The notes beneath the pieces were generated by a model. That model was not told the DNA's origin and searched no databases. It saw nothing but the letters and a program-made list of their open reading frames with translations. 64,000 bases of DNA from Cubamyces lactineus. Lineage: Eukaryota > Basidiomycota > Agaricomycetes > Polyporales > Polyporaceae. Of this stretch, positions 1-11,195 are shown piece after piece (within the stretch, counting starts at the first letter, position 1; each line of letters begins with the position of its first letter). The position numbers and the translations under genes are program-made. The DNA lies in contig JACDTU010000004.1 of the NCBI GenBank assembly GCA_022376465.1, positions 1,922,001 through 1,986,000 on the forward strand, in the 5' to 3' direction.

Positions 1-347
1 CTGAGCCTGTTCAGTCCCCCGCCATCCTCGCATGCCAGTATATATGACTACCGGGCCTCGCTCACACGTTTTCTACCGTGCCGACCGACAATCACCTCAA
101 CTCTTGCTTAGGGAGCGGCACATGTTCTCCTTAAACATACCCGATGCACTGCAAATCGCTCAGCGCAACATGCTAGCGCGCCACCACTCACCACTACCCC
201 TACCAGTGCACACTACAATCTGCATTCGCCAATGGCAGTTCCCTGATACATCGTACAGCCTGTCCAAACGACCTAACCCATTCTATCATACAAGTTAATT
301 GGTATACCGCGGACAGAGCGTCATTCGTCTCCTCGTTCAAATTGGCC
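1..347. other. Left-edge sequence without a recognised gene
   Basis: The reading frames here are short and resemble nothing I know. The part next to position 348 is probably the 3' untranslated region of the minus-strand GST-like gene. A gene continuing in from outside the window cannot be excluded. Confidence 0.5.
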
Positions 348-1766
348 TCAGTGCAACCCATCCCCATATACCTTCTTCCAGCTCGGACGCTCCTTGATGG
401 CGTCCCAGAACGCAGCGAGCTTGTCCTGTCGCTCCGTCGAATCAACGTTGGTCGCCGCAATCCCAGCACGCCGGCGGGCTTCTGCGATTGAAAAGTCCTT
501 GGGCAGGCTGAATCCGTCTCCAACATGAGCTTCGATCTTCCCGAGGACTGTATTCCCATCCTCGGAAGCGCTCGCACCCGCAAGGGTCGCAATGCGAGCA
601 AGCCAGGCGGCGAGATGAAGGTCCGCGATGGAAACTTGGTCACCTATAACGATAACAGTGTTAGTAAGTCTAGGTTCGCAAGCACACAGCAGAACCGTGC
701 TACATACCTAGAACATACGGTCCGATCATATCTTTGTGTAGGTGGTGCAACACGTCGGCGAGTGCACCCCATGCTCTCTTTGCAGACTGCAGGTATTCCT
801 CGCGCCTTTGACGGGCTTCGTCGGGAAGTTCCGCAGCACTCTTGTTTACATCCTCGAAGACCTGGATGAACTGCTCCGCAGCTACCTTCTTCATCTGCCA
901 GAACGCCTTGGTCTTCTCGGACGCCTGGATTGTGCCGGATTCGCTCTCGGCGAGAAGGGTCGCGAGTTTGTCACGTCTGCCATGCAAGAAGGGGAGTAAT
1001 TTGTCCGCCAGGGCCCGCAGCTCGTCGTCCGAGCGCGCATTCATGTAGAAGAGCGCATTGGGATCAGCCGCAGGGCTGTGCAGAAGCTCGACGGTTTGAT
1101 TTGAAAGCGTGCTAAACGCGATGGTGGCAGGCGCAAGAGACGGCGATGGGGCGGAGGACGTGGTATGCGTCCGAGATTGCGTAGAACGGGATTTGTCCAA
1201 GAAATCGACGATCGCCTGAGAATAATCAGTATGTATCGCGCCGAGGATTGTTTCGGTACTCACCTTCGTATCTTGGATAGCCTTGTACCGGCTTTCGATC
1301 TCCGGGGAGAGCGTCTTCTCGAGGGGTACCACGAGGGTCGGCACGGTGCCTGCATTTAGAACCGAAAACTAAACTCTGCCGTTCTGAGACTTGTATGCAC
1401 TGCCCCACATACCATGAGGGTTGAGGCGCAGATACGAAGGGTCGAAGTTCTCGCCCTTGGCTGTTTTCGGGGCATCACTGTATCGATACGATGGTCCTGC
1501 GATCGATGGAGGAGACGCGCTCACCCAAGTTGACCTCCTTCAGGTCGACTTCATCGCTGCCGTAGCCTTTCTCTTCTCTGCAGCCGCGATCACAGCGTTA
1601 GCACCGATTATGTATCCTGCGGCTCGATAGCTTACAGTGCAAGGAGCGCTTCGACGCGTGTTAGCATAACACTGCTCACGCGTCATTACAAGTCGCGTCA
1701 CTTACGGACTGATGCCCAGACAGATCCATGGTAGTAGTACAACGCGGCCTTGGGAACGTGCTGCAT
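348..1766 (-). CDS. Glutathione S-transferase-like protein
   Basis: Probable cytosolic GST-fold enzyme (glutathione conjugation or a related thiol reaction; substrate unknown). The N-terminal thioredoxin-like half reads ALYYYHGSVWASVPLLALEE and then YLRLNPHGTVPTLV, the usual GST cis-proline region, followed by AIVDFLDKSR. The helical C-terminal half ends with VSIADLHLAAWLARI, typical of GST_C. I join at least seven exons: the start ATG is at 1764-1766, the first exon ends at 1706 before gtaag, and the last exon reads through GDGLH to TGA at 348-350. An intron of 48 bases lies between IQDTK and AIVDFLD; because 48 is a multiple of three it would be missed by ORF reading. The gene is divergent from SGT1 with a 442-base gap. 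The substrate class cannot be told from sequence. Confidence 0.85.
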
Positions 1767-2121
1767 GTCTGTCACGGATGAACAGAGAAGACAAGATCGA
1801 GAGAGTGTACGATGAGGAGAGGATGGAAGAGAGGACGAAAGCTGGTGGAGATGGCCATGCTTGGATTGAATGTCGCTGTTTGGGCCCCGCCACTGTCCCA
1901 CTTGAATGACGTCTCCCCAATTCATCGCGCGGGACCTCGACACACGCGATCCCGATCCAGATCTCCATATCCCCCGCGTTCCGGCGCTTGTTTCCCCAGA
2001 GGCGCGTCGCGACTGCGACGCGCGAGTCACGTGCTTCTAGAATATTCGCCTCCTGCCCATCTTGGGTCGCTGCAATTGGGCCGCGATGCAACTCCTGTAC
2101 TCGGCCATTGCGTTCTCCTAG

Positions 2122-2127
2122 TATAAG
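2122..2127 (+). promoter_or_regulatory. TATA-like element upstream of the SGT1-type gene
   Basis: TATAAG lies 82 bases before the ATG at 2209, within the gap shared with the divergent GST-like gene. Spacing fits a fungal core promoter; function is inferred. Confidence 0.4.
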
Positions 2128-2208
2128 TACTCGCTGTGCTTTCCTTGACTTCACATCTTCCCATTGCACGGCTACCATCATCATCCGACTGCTTTGATAC
2201 CTCAAGAA

Positions 2209-3015
2209 ATGGCCACGATCCGGTGTGTATGATCGCCGTCACTGCAGGTACCAATGCATAGATTGACGGGATCCGACAAATAGGCACGAGTTCTACGAAA
2301 CGGATGAGAAGCTGACGCTCTCCATATTTGACAAAGGCGCGGATCCGGAGCAGGTCAAGGTCACCTTTGAGCCTCGCAAGGTATGTCGCAGAGACGCCAC
2401 CCGTAGGAACGTGGTCGTACTGACTGGGCACGCCTCTCAGTTCTCGTACGCCAATGGCGAGAAGACCCTAGTACTTGAGCCTCTCCGGGGTCAGATCGAT
2501 CCCAGCAAGAGCGACTACACTGTGGGGAAAGTCAAAGTCGAGGTGCGCTTCGCAAAGATGGCTCTTGGCAGATGGGGTGCCCTCGTCGGAGACAGTCCAG
2601 ATCGTAAGCATATCGCCACCCGCGTACTGCTTCCACACGCTGACCCCGTCTCGCCGCTCGTGCTGCGCGAACCGCGTCCAACACAGCTCTCGCACCAGCG
2701 CCCGTAAGTGCTGCGCCCGCCAGCTCTGCGCCTCGCAAACCGCGCAAGAACTGGGATGGGATCACCTCTGAGATCCTGAGCTCGGAGAAGCCCGTCTCTC
2801 CTGACCAAGACCCCAACGCAGGCGGTGACGCCGCCGTCAACGAGTTCTTTCAGAAGCTCTACGCTGACGCCGATGAGGACACGCGCCGGGCGATGATGAA
2901 GAGCTTCTCGGAGAGCGGTGGCACCACCCTCAGCACGAACTGGGACGAGGTCAAGAAGAGTAAGGTCGAGGTCAAGCCTCCGGAGGGAAGCGAGTGGAAG
3001 AAGTGGGCGGCGTAA
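2209..3015 (+). CDS. sgt1: SGT1-type CS/SGS-domain co-chaperone lacking TPRs
   Basis: Likely Hsp90 co-chaperone of the SGT1 family, which links Hsp90 to SCF ubiquitin ligases and kinetochore assembly. Seen: a CS domain (p23-like beta sandwich) from HEFYETDEKLTLSIFDKG through KVEVRFAKMALGRWGAL, a proline/alanine linker, then an SGS region with RKNWDGITSEI, a helical stretch FFQKLYADADEDTRRAMMKS and the C-terminal block NWDEVKKSKVEVKPP ending EWKKWAA. The first exon codes only MATIR (2209-2222), and further introns interrupt the CS domain. Yeast and human SGT1 carry an N-terminal TPR domain; none is seen here, and the 5' gap is only 442 bases, so this looks like a genuine CS-SGS form of about 200 residues. 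Confidence 0.85.
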
Positions 3016-3869
3016 AAGAACGAATGGACGTTTGTACGTGTGTATGCTCAGGGATGCTTACTGCTTGATTTGCTGTCTGTGGTCTAGTGTGCTGTATCAG
3101 TTGTCGCAATGTACAATTCCTTGTCTTTCATGTGCAGTCGTTCCTCCGGCTCGGATGTTCTGCAATGGCCGAAGATTGCCGTAATCGGACAACTGGTGGG
3201 ATATACATGGTGCGCAGCTGTGTGACGGGCCTTTTTTGAAAGTGAGTGTATAGATTGTCTCATAGCTGTGCAGGACTGGTTCACATGTGCGCTCAGCAGT
3301 TGCCGGAGTATCAACGCTCATCCTGCAAGCGATGAGGTCGCATTGTAGTGCGACCCGACGATTTACGGGAAGGTTTGATCGTTAACCTGCCCTGTGTCGC
3401 ACGATGTTCACCGGTCCTAGGCCGGCAAATGGATCCGGTTCCTATGCGCATACCCGATCTAATGTCCAGCAAGTACGACTCTCCATACATGAGCCACAGG
3501 CGATCTGGACAGTAGCAACTGCAAGCTTGCCTGAAGACCGCATGTTGAGGACTGCCCTCGCATACCGTCTCAGTGGTGCTGCGCTTGAGCGCCGCATACC
3601 GTGCCTCAGGATGCGCCGGTACACAATTGGCCTCGACCGCATATCCGCAGTAACAGAATTGTTGGTGTCGGTTCTTCCCGCACATACTTGGACAGCGTTT
3701 ACGAGGAAAGCAACACAAATGCCGCTCGACTCGGCGGCTTCACGAGGATCTCTAAATAGGCCAGGTGATTAGCCCATGCTTTCCTCGGACACTACTCACT
3801 TCACTCGCCGGTCGACCCCTCCTCACTACTCTCGCCGCCTTCCTTGACCGGGCATATACCTCAACGGCC
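3016..3869. other. Intergenic, no gene recognised
   Basis: Contains the probable SGT1 3' untranslated region and the promoter of the first RTA1-like gene. The open frames on both strands (for example 3311-3718 minus) overlap one another and show no recognisable domain or convincing splice structure. Confidence 0.5.
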
Positions 3870-5399
3870 ATGACCTCGATGGTGAACTCTACAGGTGAGC
3901 TCTTCCGCTAATTCTTGTAGCGACGAACATCTTGCAGACCGCCGACGAACAGCGTCCCCCACGCAAGATCCACAACAAGAGGACTTGTATGGTTATGTTC
4001 CGACCAGATACGTATGCTTCATATTTGTGACGCTTTTCGGTATCTCCACCGGTATGCTCCCTCTGACACCTGCGGGCGTGAGACGACACTAACTCGCCTT
4101 TCACCTCATTTCAGCAATCCACCTTGCCGAAGCTATCTACTGGAGAGTCAGTTGGCTGTTTGCTACTGCGTGCTTCGCTGGCGTGAGCGAGGTTATCGGG
4201 TGGTCTGCCCGACTATGGTCGAGCTATAGCCCTTTCGCCCAGGACCCGTACATCATGCAGTGAGTGTGCCAGTCGTGTCATCTACCGTCATGGCGCGACC
4301 ATCCCACTCACATCGACGACGTGCAGGCTTTGCGTGACCATCATCGCGCCATCGCCGCTCGTGGCAGCACTCTTCATACTCTTTGGCCGCATCTCGGAGC
4401 GACTCGGCGCACAATACGGGCGCCTCAGCCCGATGTGGTGTGAGTGCAAATCACTGGTATCACCGCTCGTTGTCCTGCCGCTCATACGACTTTGTCCCGA
4501 AACGCCCAGACTCAATCATATTCTTGACGTGTGTACGTTATCTTCCCTCCTATCTTTGAATGCGGCAATTACTCATGCCATAGATAGGACATCATATCGC
4601 TCGTAACACAAGGCGTGGGCGGTGGAATTGCTGGATCATCCATCGGAAATGATTCAGAGGTCAATCTGGTACGTATGTTAAGGGTGGTCAGATTCGGCTG
4701 TTCATTGATGCCTTGAACCTAGGGAGGAAACATCATGTTGGCCGGGATTATCTTCCAACTAAGTATGCTCGTTCATCGCCGCTCTCAAATCGGGCCACAG
4801 CTAACATTGATTGTGTAGCGTCCATCACCATCTTCGTCGTCCTCATGATCGAATACTTCGTCCGGTACTTCATGGACAAGCCTCTGAGGAACCCGAAGAA
4901 AGGGTTGAGTTCTGAGGAGGCTTTTGCCTCTGCTCGTGGCGAACTCACGAAGAAGCTCCAGTTGCTCACCGTGAGCTTGCTAGCGATGACATTGTTCCTG
5001 GTCATTCGGTGAGGATACCTAATATTCTCGTTTAAAAGCTAACGCGGCACTAAACAACCTTGGGCTAGTTCCGTGTATCGTATGATTGAACTCATCGACG
5101 GTTTTGAAGGCGAGATCATCCAGACCGAAATCTGGTTCAGTACGTCTCGCGGTCGCAAGCTGTGCACGCCATTCACGCTAAGTGCCGCATTTTTGGCAGA
5201 TATATTCGATGGTACAATGGTGCTGTGCGCCATATACACCCTGAACGTGCTTCATCCCGGATGGTTGTTGGAAAGCATGTCAGGGTACCGTGGGACATCG
5301 TCAGCGGTGCCTCTCCAAGACATTAGCCCCAGCGGCTCCCCTCGGGCATCTCTCCTGAGCTTCAACCAGAAGGCGAAGGGTGTCGCACAAGGGCTGTGA
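3870..5399 (+). CDS. RTA1-like lipid-translocating exporter family protein (copy 1)
   Basis: Fungal seven-helix membrane protein of the RTA1/RSB1 family, members of which are linked to sphingoid-base or lipid export and drug resistance. Diagnostic stretches are LYGYVPTRYVCFIFVTLFG at the first helix, SEVIGWSARLWSSY, DPYIMQLCVTIIAPSPLVAA, FILFGRISERLG, SIIFLTCDIISLVTQGVGGG and the C-terminal LNVLHPGWLLE. The start ATG is at 3870; exon 1 is 25 bases (3870-3894) and the second exon opens after CTTGCAG. About ten short introns are needed; every junction used keeps the frame through to TGA at 5397-5399. The downstream neighbour at 6415 is a paralogue with the same exon pattern. Substrate unknown. 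Confidence 0.88.
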
Positions 5400-6414
5400 A
5401 GGACATCCTCCCTAGTACGCAGAATCTCCTTCAAGCACAGCACCGACAAGCTACCCCGCCTATTGTACTTAGTGATATCGGACTCTTATCCAGGAGCGTA
5501 GATCACGATGTATATACCCTCTTTCTGACATAGGACATTCGTTTGACACATTTGCGCCCCTCATCGCACCCGTTAATCTGCCCAAGTAATTGACTACATA
5601 GATGTCGGGTGCTATCCCCGTTCTACGACGCCTGCCTGATAGGGCACATAGCTTAAAAGCGCCCATAGCGTGACTGACGATCGCGCGGTGAAGCTTGAGC
5701 GTCTCGAACTTCCTCACAACCGCGAGTGTGCTTCGTGCAGACTCCATGCAACCTAGCTGTGCGCGGATAACCCCCGCAGTCGCTGGCGGTGCCGAAGAAT
5801 TTGTTGAACTGTAAAGCCGCAGTTCAAGCTCCCAAGTTGTTGGGGACCAGGTGGGTGGGCGCCAAACGCTCGGACCGAGGGGTGTGTAACCGCTCTTGGT
5901 AACAACTCGGTCCGTACTTGTTGCTCATCGCGCTTACGAAAGGTATGTACATTCAACCACAAACCGCGACTCGTCCATGGCATGCACGCCCTGACCCGTT
6001 GTCTTCAGCCGATGTTAACTCTTCATAGGCACCCATCGCATAGCATCTCTTGGCTTGCGACAGAAGGCAGGAAGTCGCAAAATTTCAGTCAATTCATCTG
6101 CAGCGAAATCAGATTGAGGGGATTCAGGAAGAGTTGTGGACGCATAGTGAGAAGGGGGATGAATCTTGTCACGAACTCGGAGAGAACACCGAGCGCAAGG
6201 CACATCACCAGCACCGCTCCCCCGCGTTATCCTTTGCGCAGCTGCAGGGAATGCGCCGCTCGCGTGGATAGCGACCGCAATTTGCTCCTCACTGAGATAT
6301 ATAAGAATGCAACTGCCCACATACCGCCCTCGTAACAGACTCCTCCCCTCCCACATATTCCCATTCGGGCCTCCCTCTCCCTCTCACTATATCCTTGCGT
6401 TCTGACATCCTTTG
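5400..6414. other. Gap between the tandem RTA1-like genes
   Basis: About 1 kb with only short overlapping frames. I see no remnant of a third RTA1 copy. The part nearest 6415 holds the promoter of copy 2. Confidence 0.5.
6298..6305 (+). promoter_or_regulatory. TATA box of RTA1-like copy 2
   Basis: TATATAAG sits 110 bases before the ATG at 6415 and is a strong match to a TATA element. Function is inferred from position. Confidence 0.45.
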
Positions 6415-7863
6415 ATGAGTTCTGGAAGTAAGCTCCTTCCCTCATCTCAGGGCACCTCACTCGTTCATCCCAATCTCTTCTAGACTCTACGAGCACAGAG
6501 ACCCATACCAACCTCTATGGGTACACACCGACAAGGAGCGTGTGCTTCATCTTTGTGATACTATATGCGTTATCTACCCGTAAGTCGACCTATCCTTCTC
6601 AAAGGACAGGGCTACCCTGACTTCGTAATCCGTTCCAGTCCTCCATCTATGGCAATCAACCCGTTCCAAAGCGTGGTGGCTGCTACCCACGGTTGCTCTC
6701 GCAGGTATAGCCGAAGTCATTGGATGGGGCGCGAGGGCCAAGTCGTCGTATGATCCGGATGCCCGGATGCCATACATCATCCAGTGAGTCCAGATGGTTG
6801 TGCACGCCACCCGCCCTTCGCTCATTGGGTGTACGCAGAACGTCGATTTTGGTGTTGGCACCTACACCTTTCGTCGCAGCGTTGTTCATCGGCTTCGGAC
6901 GCATATCAGAGAGACTGGGATCTGAGTACAGCCGCCTCAGGCCTAAGCTTTGTGATTATTCTCCAGCCACAACCTCTCGCTTGTGGAACTCACGTCATCC
7001 CTAGACTCTCGTATATTCTTGACAGGGGTACGTACTATGCCGACTGCAGGATGTTGTGTTTCTGAATAGCGTTCAGGACCTGCTTTCGCTGCTGATCCAA
7101 GGAGGAGGAGGCGGTATAGCTGCATCGTCTTTGAACGACCCGTCTAAGGTCGCACTGGTGAGTTGAGATAAGCCACTTTGCGTTCTATACACTCATGCTA
7201 ATGCATATCTATCAGGGCAGCCATGTGATTCTCGTTGGCCTCATTGTCCAGATCAGTGAGTACTACGTACATTCACTCGAACTTTAGGCTCGACCTAAAC
7301 GGCGCATGCTGCAGTCTCCATGACAGTCTTCTGCTACATGATGGCGGAGTACGCCTTCCGTCGCTTTACGGACCGTCCCTTCAGGAAGCCGGAAATGGCT
7401 AGCTATGCCGAGGCTGCTGTTCCTGTGATGTCCGCGCGCACTATGGACCGATCCATGAAGTTGCTCATTACCGGCATCTGCGTCAGCACTGCGCTGATTT
7501 ACATTCGGTATGCTGCCTATTCGCTCCCCAGTGGCATGCGTTTCTCACAGCTTATAGGTCGGTCTACCGAATCATCGAGTTCTCTAACGGCTACAGTGGC
7601 TCGATCTCGCATACCCAAGTACTGTTCAGTAGGTCTCACAGCTGACTCAACCACCCCTTAATATCTCACATACTCGTCCAGACGTGTTCGATGGCATGAT
7701 GGTCACTCTCGCGATGTACACGCTCAACGCCATGCACCCTGGGTTGCTCCTTCGCGCTACTGCGGGCGTCTCCGCGTATGCAATGGCCGAGAGGAGTCAG
7801 ACGTCGTTCGACCGGCGTACCTCGCCCACTGTGGAGGTCCTTCAACATCACATACGCAAGTGA
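6415..7863 (+). CDS. RTA1-like lipid-translocating exporter family protein (copy 2)
   Basis: Paralogue of the gene at 3870. Matching stretches include LYGYTPTRSVCFIFVILYAL, AGIAEVIGWGARAKSSYDP, MPYIIQTSILVLAPTPFVAA, FIGFGRISERLG, IFLTGDLLSLLIQGGGGG and LNAMHPGLLLRA. The start exon codes MSSGN (6415 onward); the LTGD exon is best joined to DLLSLL through the acceptor GTTCAG just before position 7077, because an earlier AG gives a poorer match to copy 1. The stop is TGA at 7861-7863. The C-terminal tail after the last helix (SAYAMAERSQTSFDRR...) is hydrophilic and differs from that of copy 1, so the copies are not recent. Substrate unknown. Confidence 0.88.
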
Positions 7864-8257
7864 GCCAAACGCTCTTCCCAACTGCAGTACACTCGCGTAG
7901 TGTATGGCACAAGTGTCCGGTTACGGCCGTCGGCATGTACTTTGGAGGGTTCACGTTGGTGCACGGACGATCTCATCTATCAGGACATTATGCTCGTTCT
8001 CTCTACGTTCCGTCTCTTGGGTAAATCACGATCTTTCATAGAGTATCTCGTTTCCTCGCCTGTATCTTATGGGGCTCTCTGAACCTACCCGTTACTGGAT
8101 GTCGAATTCATGCCACGCTGAGATAGGCGCTAAAATATGCTACATTGTTAGACGCGCGAGCTTGCTATGGACAACGCTCATCCAAGTATGCTACGAAGTT
8201 GCAACGTTCAACCTTACCACGAACGCCTCGCTATCATCCACGGACTCGTTCCTCACG
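7864..8257. other. Intergenic before DHFR
   Basis: No gene recognised; probable 3' end of RTA1-like copy 2 and 5' region of DHFR. Confidence 0.5.
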
Positions 8258-8950
8258 ATGCCTCGATTGACCATCGTTGTCGCCGCCACGCGTAACAATG
8301 GGATAGGCCGAAATTCGCAGCTTCCCTGGAGGCTTTCCAAGGAGATGGCATTCTTCAAGAAACTTACCACCACCTCCCCCGAAGGAACCATGAACGCGGT
8401 CATAATGGGTAGAGCGACTTGGGAAAGCATATCGAAGAAATTCAGGCCACTTCCTCAGAGAATTAATGTCGTTATCAGCAGAAACAAACAATACGAACTG
8501 TAGGTGAGGTTGCATGTGTGATCTCAAGTTGTGGCTGAAACGACACGCAGGATGCCGGCGGATGCAGGCACTCCTAGTGCACCAGCATATTTACACTCAA
8601 GCATCGAGTCGGCGGCAGAACGACTTGCTGAACCTCGATTCCTGGAGAAACCACTGCACCGTTCGTTCGTGATCGGAGGGGCGCACATATACGACGCAAC
8701 TCTCGCACTTCCGCCAACATCAGACACATTCGTTGACCGCATCCTGCTCACACGCATACTCTCCCCCGCATTCGAGGATTGCGATGTCTTCTTCCCTGAC
8801 TTCCTCGCCGACAGCGCGACAGAGGGGGGCAAGAAGTCGTGGAAAAGGGCTTCGTTCGAGGGACTGATGGAATGGGCCGGATTTGATGTGCCAGAGGGGA
8901 TACAAGAAGAGAACGGGGTGCAGTACGAATTCCAGATGTGGGTACGGTAG
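8258..8950 (+). CDS. DFR1: Dihydrofolate reductase
   Basis: Reduces dihydrofolate to tetrahydrofolate with NADPH for thymidylate, purine and methionine synthesis. Two exons, 8258-8499 and 8551-8950, total 642 bases and encode 213 residues, the normal fungal size. Seen: the N-terminal strand LTIVVAATRNNGIGRNSQLPW with the Met20-type loop, the helix KEMAFFKKLT, the NADPH-binding segment NAVIMGRATWESI, INVVISRN, and after the intron the second cofactor motif SFVIGGAHIYDATL, then RILLTRI and CDVFFPDF. The 51-base intron removes an in-frame TAG just after the donor at 8500. No thymidylate synthase fusion, as expected for fungi. Confidence 0.96.
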
Positions 8951-9082
8951 AGATGTGGCAATAGGCCCTGTTGTACGATAGATCTTCCACCTGCGGCGGC
9001 CAAGTTCCCGCGTGCGGATGCGGTGCCCATAAAACGGGGATAGAGGAGTCGATAGCGGGTGAACTTCGTCTTAGCCTTGCCG

Positions 9083-9380
9083 CTATCCAGTCTGTCAGCG
9101 ACCCGTGTTATGTAAATCTTTTGAGAAAGAGGCTCACCTGCTTGTGCTTGGGGTTCTTGGAGCAGATGATGTATATACGCCCCTTGCGCTTGACCACACT
9201 GCAGCCGTCGCACATCGTCTTGACGGAGGCGCGGACCTTCATTCCCCTCGACAGAATGGCACTTGGTGTGACTTGCGCATGGTGGGCGTGAGGCGCATGT
9301 GCAAGATGCGAGTGAGGCAAGGCTGCTGGTCGCACTCGCGACAAGAGAGGGCGAGTAGAGGCCAGGAATGCACGCAACAT
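9083..9380 (-). CDS. Mitochondrial large-subunit ribosomal protein bL36m
   Basis: Smallest protein of the bacterial-type large ribosomal subunit, binding 23S-type rRNA through a zinc ribbon. The mature part is [20 protein letters not shown] followed by [17 protein letters not shown]. The CxxC, the later Cys and the final His of the zinc site are all kept. It is preceded by an Arg/Ala/His-rich presequence starting [15 protein letters not shown], typical of mitochondrial import. Exons are 9138-9380 and 9083-9091 (252 bases, 83 residues); the second exon codes only the end TG and the stop, joined through the donor gtgagc at 9137. The ATG at 9380 is chosen over one further upstream at 9479 because the presequence then has a usual length. 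Confidence 0.92.
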
Positions 9381-9753
9381 GATGGACACAGAGCAGTGAT
9401 TCCTAGAGCGTCTCTTCTTTCGACTTGCTGCTGCTCGGAGGCTCGGCCGGACTAGTCGGAGGCTCCCCAGTATGGGCAAAAGCCAGCGCTGGTGATTGGT
9501 TCAGGCCACTCCGGAGGCCGGAGCATGCATGCCCGGACGCCGAACAGGCTGCGGTCATGGGCGTCTCAGTATGCACCCTGTGCGGCGGAAGGGATGGAAG
9601 ACAGGCTGAGCATCTCTTTCTCGGTCTGCATACAGTACATTCGCCTCGAGCTGCAGTGCGCGTCTTCTCAGCTCGATAGACACGTAATAGTCTTCATGTC
9701 GTCTGTGCGATAATCCCTGGTCTACCCTCTACCACCATCTCTCGACGCTCTCG
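9381..9753. other. Divergent promoter region, bL36m / DMT transporter
   Basis: A gap of 373 bases between genes transcribed away from each other. No coding sequence or clear TATA element seen. Confidence 0.5.
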
Positions 9754-11195
9754 ATGCCTGTCGGACATCACACCCTCGTCCGTCTTGGGGGTATACCGGC
9801 TGTCGGTCTCTTTGTGGTTTGCTTGTTTGCGTTCGTCGCCGAAACGCAACTCTCCCAGGTGCGGCTATCGTCGCAAAGAACGGAGAAGGCTGATCCAAGT
9901 GCTCATCACGGCCTTAGTATGTACAAGCAGATCTAGGATTCCGACAGCCCTACCTCATCTTGTGAGCTTTCGCCACACGTCTAGCCATGGAAATGCGTCG
10001 CTGATAAGAAAAACCAAGCTATATCGTACACTCATCTTTTGCGGTGTTATTCCCGCTACACCTACTCTACCTATGCATCGTATCGCAGCTCTCCGTTAGA
10101 TCGCTCTGGAATAGCGTAATCTTTGCCGCTCACAACCATCTCGCACCGAAGACAATTTCCTCGGCTGCCACGGAGCACAGCTTTCCAACGCGAAAGTTCT
10201 CTGGCCTGCTAGCCTTCCTTACCACATGCATGACTCTACCTGGGCTGCTGTGGTTTATTGCTGTGACTCTAGCACCGTAAGCATTGAGGTATCGGGTATA
10301 ACACAGGTGTTGACAACAAATACCAGGGTCACCGACGTCACCGCGCTGTGGAACACCAACGCGTTCTTTGCCTACGTCTTCTCAGTCCTTCTATCGGGAG
10401 GAAAGTGGGACCCCGGCCGTCTAGTCGCGGTCGTCATTGCCACCGCCGGCGTCCTTGCGGTCGTATATGGCGGATCCACAAGCAGCGATGATGCCTCCGG
10501 TGGTACACATGAACTTCTGAATGCCAAGACTGCGGGCCGTCGAGGTGCTCCGCTCGTTGGAGATCTTCTGACACTCATAGCTTCCATAATCTATGGTGCC
10601 TACCAGGTGTTATACAAGATATACGCTGCTCTCCCGGATGATCCCGAGGCGCAGACGGACGCTCTGTACTCGCCGGTAGCATCGGATGCATCCGCAGTAG
10701 ACGACATCGAAGACCGTGCCGAGAACGTCCTTCTCATACAGGAAGATATCGTACACCCTCTGCCGTTTGGCCTGTATCCCAACTTCTTGACCTCGGCCAT
10801 TGGCATCTGCACGTTATTGGTCCTGTGGATACCTGTGCCGATCCTCGATGCCCTTGACATCGAACCCTTTGAGATGCCGAGTACCGTTCTCACATATGGT
10901 GTGATATGCGGGATTGCTTTGACTGGCGCTGTGTTCAACGCAGGATTCATGGTATGTACCTTGAGACCCATGACCGAGTTGTGCCATCACTCACCGAGTC
11001 GGGTAGGTTTTGCTTGGCGCATGGGGGCCGATTGTCACCTCCGTTGGAAGCCTTCTGACCATCGTACTCGTCTTCATGTCGGATGCCCTATTCGGTGGTG
11101 CAGTCGAGACGGTGACGTTCTGGAGCATCTTGGGTTGCGGGTCAATCATCGCTGCTTTCGCCATTCTGGCGTATGACTTGATGAGAGGGAGGTAG
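9754..11195 (+). CDS. DMT-superfamily (EamA/SLC35F-like) membrane transporter
   Basis: Multi-helix transporter resembling the fungal YML018C/SLC35F group, usually found in vacuolar or other internal membranes; substrate unknown. The first helix is AVGLFVVCLFAFVAETQLSQ, followed by YVQADLGFRQPYLIFYIVH, a family-typical pair. Then come LWFIAVTLAPVTDVTALWNT, the EamA repeat with LVAVVIATAGVLAVVYGG, GDLLTLIASIIYGAYQVLYK, YGVICGIALTGAVFNAGFM and the last two helices GPIVTSVGSLLTIVLVFMSD and GCGSIIAAFAILAYDLM. The YVQADLG exon starts after CCTTAG at position 9917; choosing the later AG would break the frame. A soluble acidic loop (TDALYSPVASDASAVDDIED) separates the two halves. TAG at 11193-11195. 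Confidence 0.87.
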
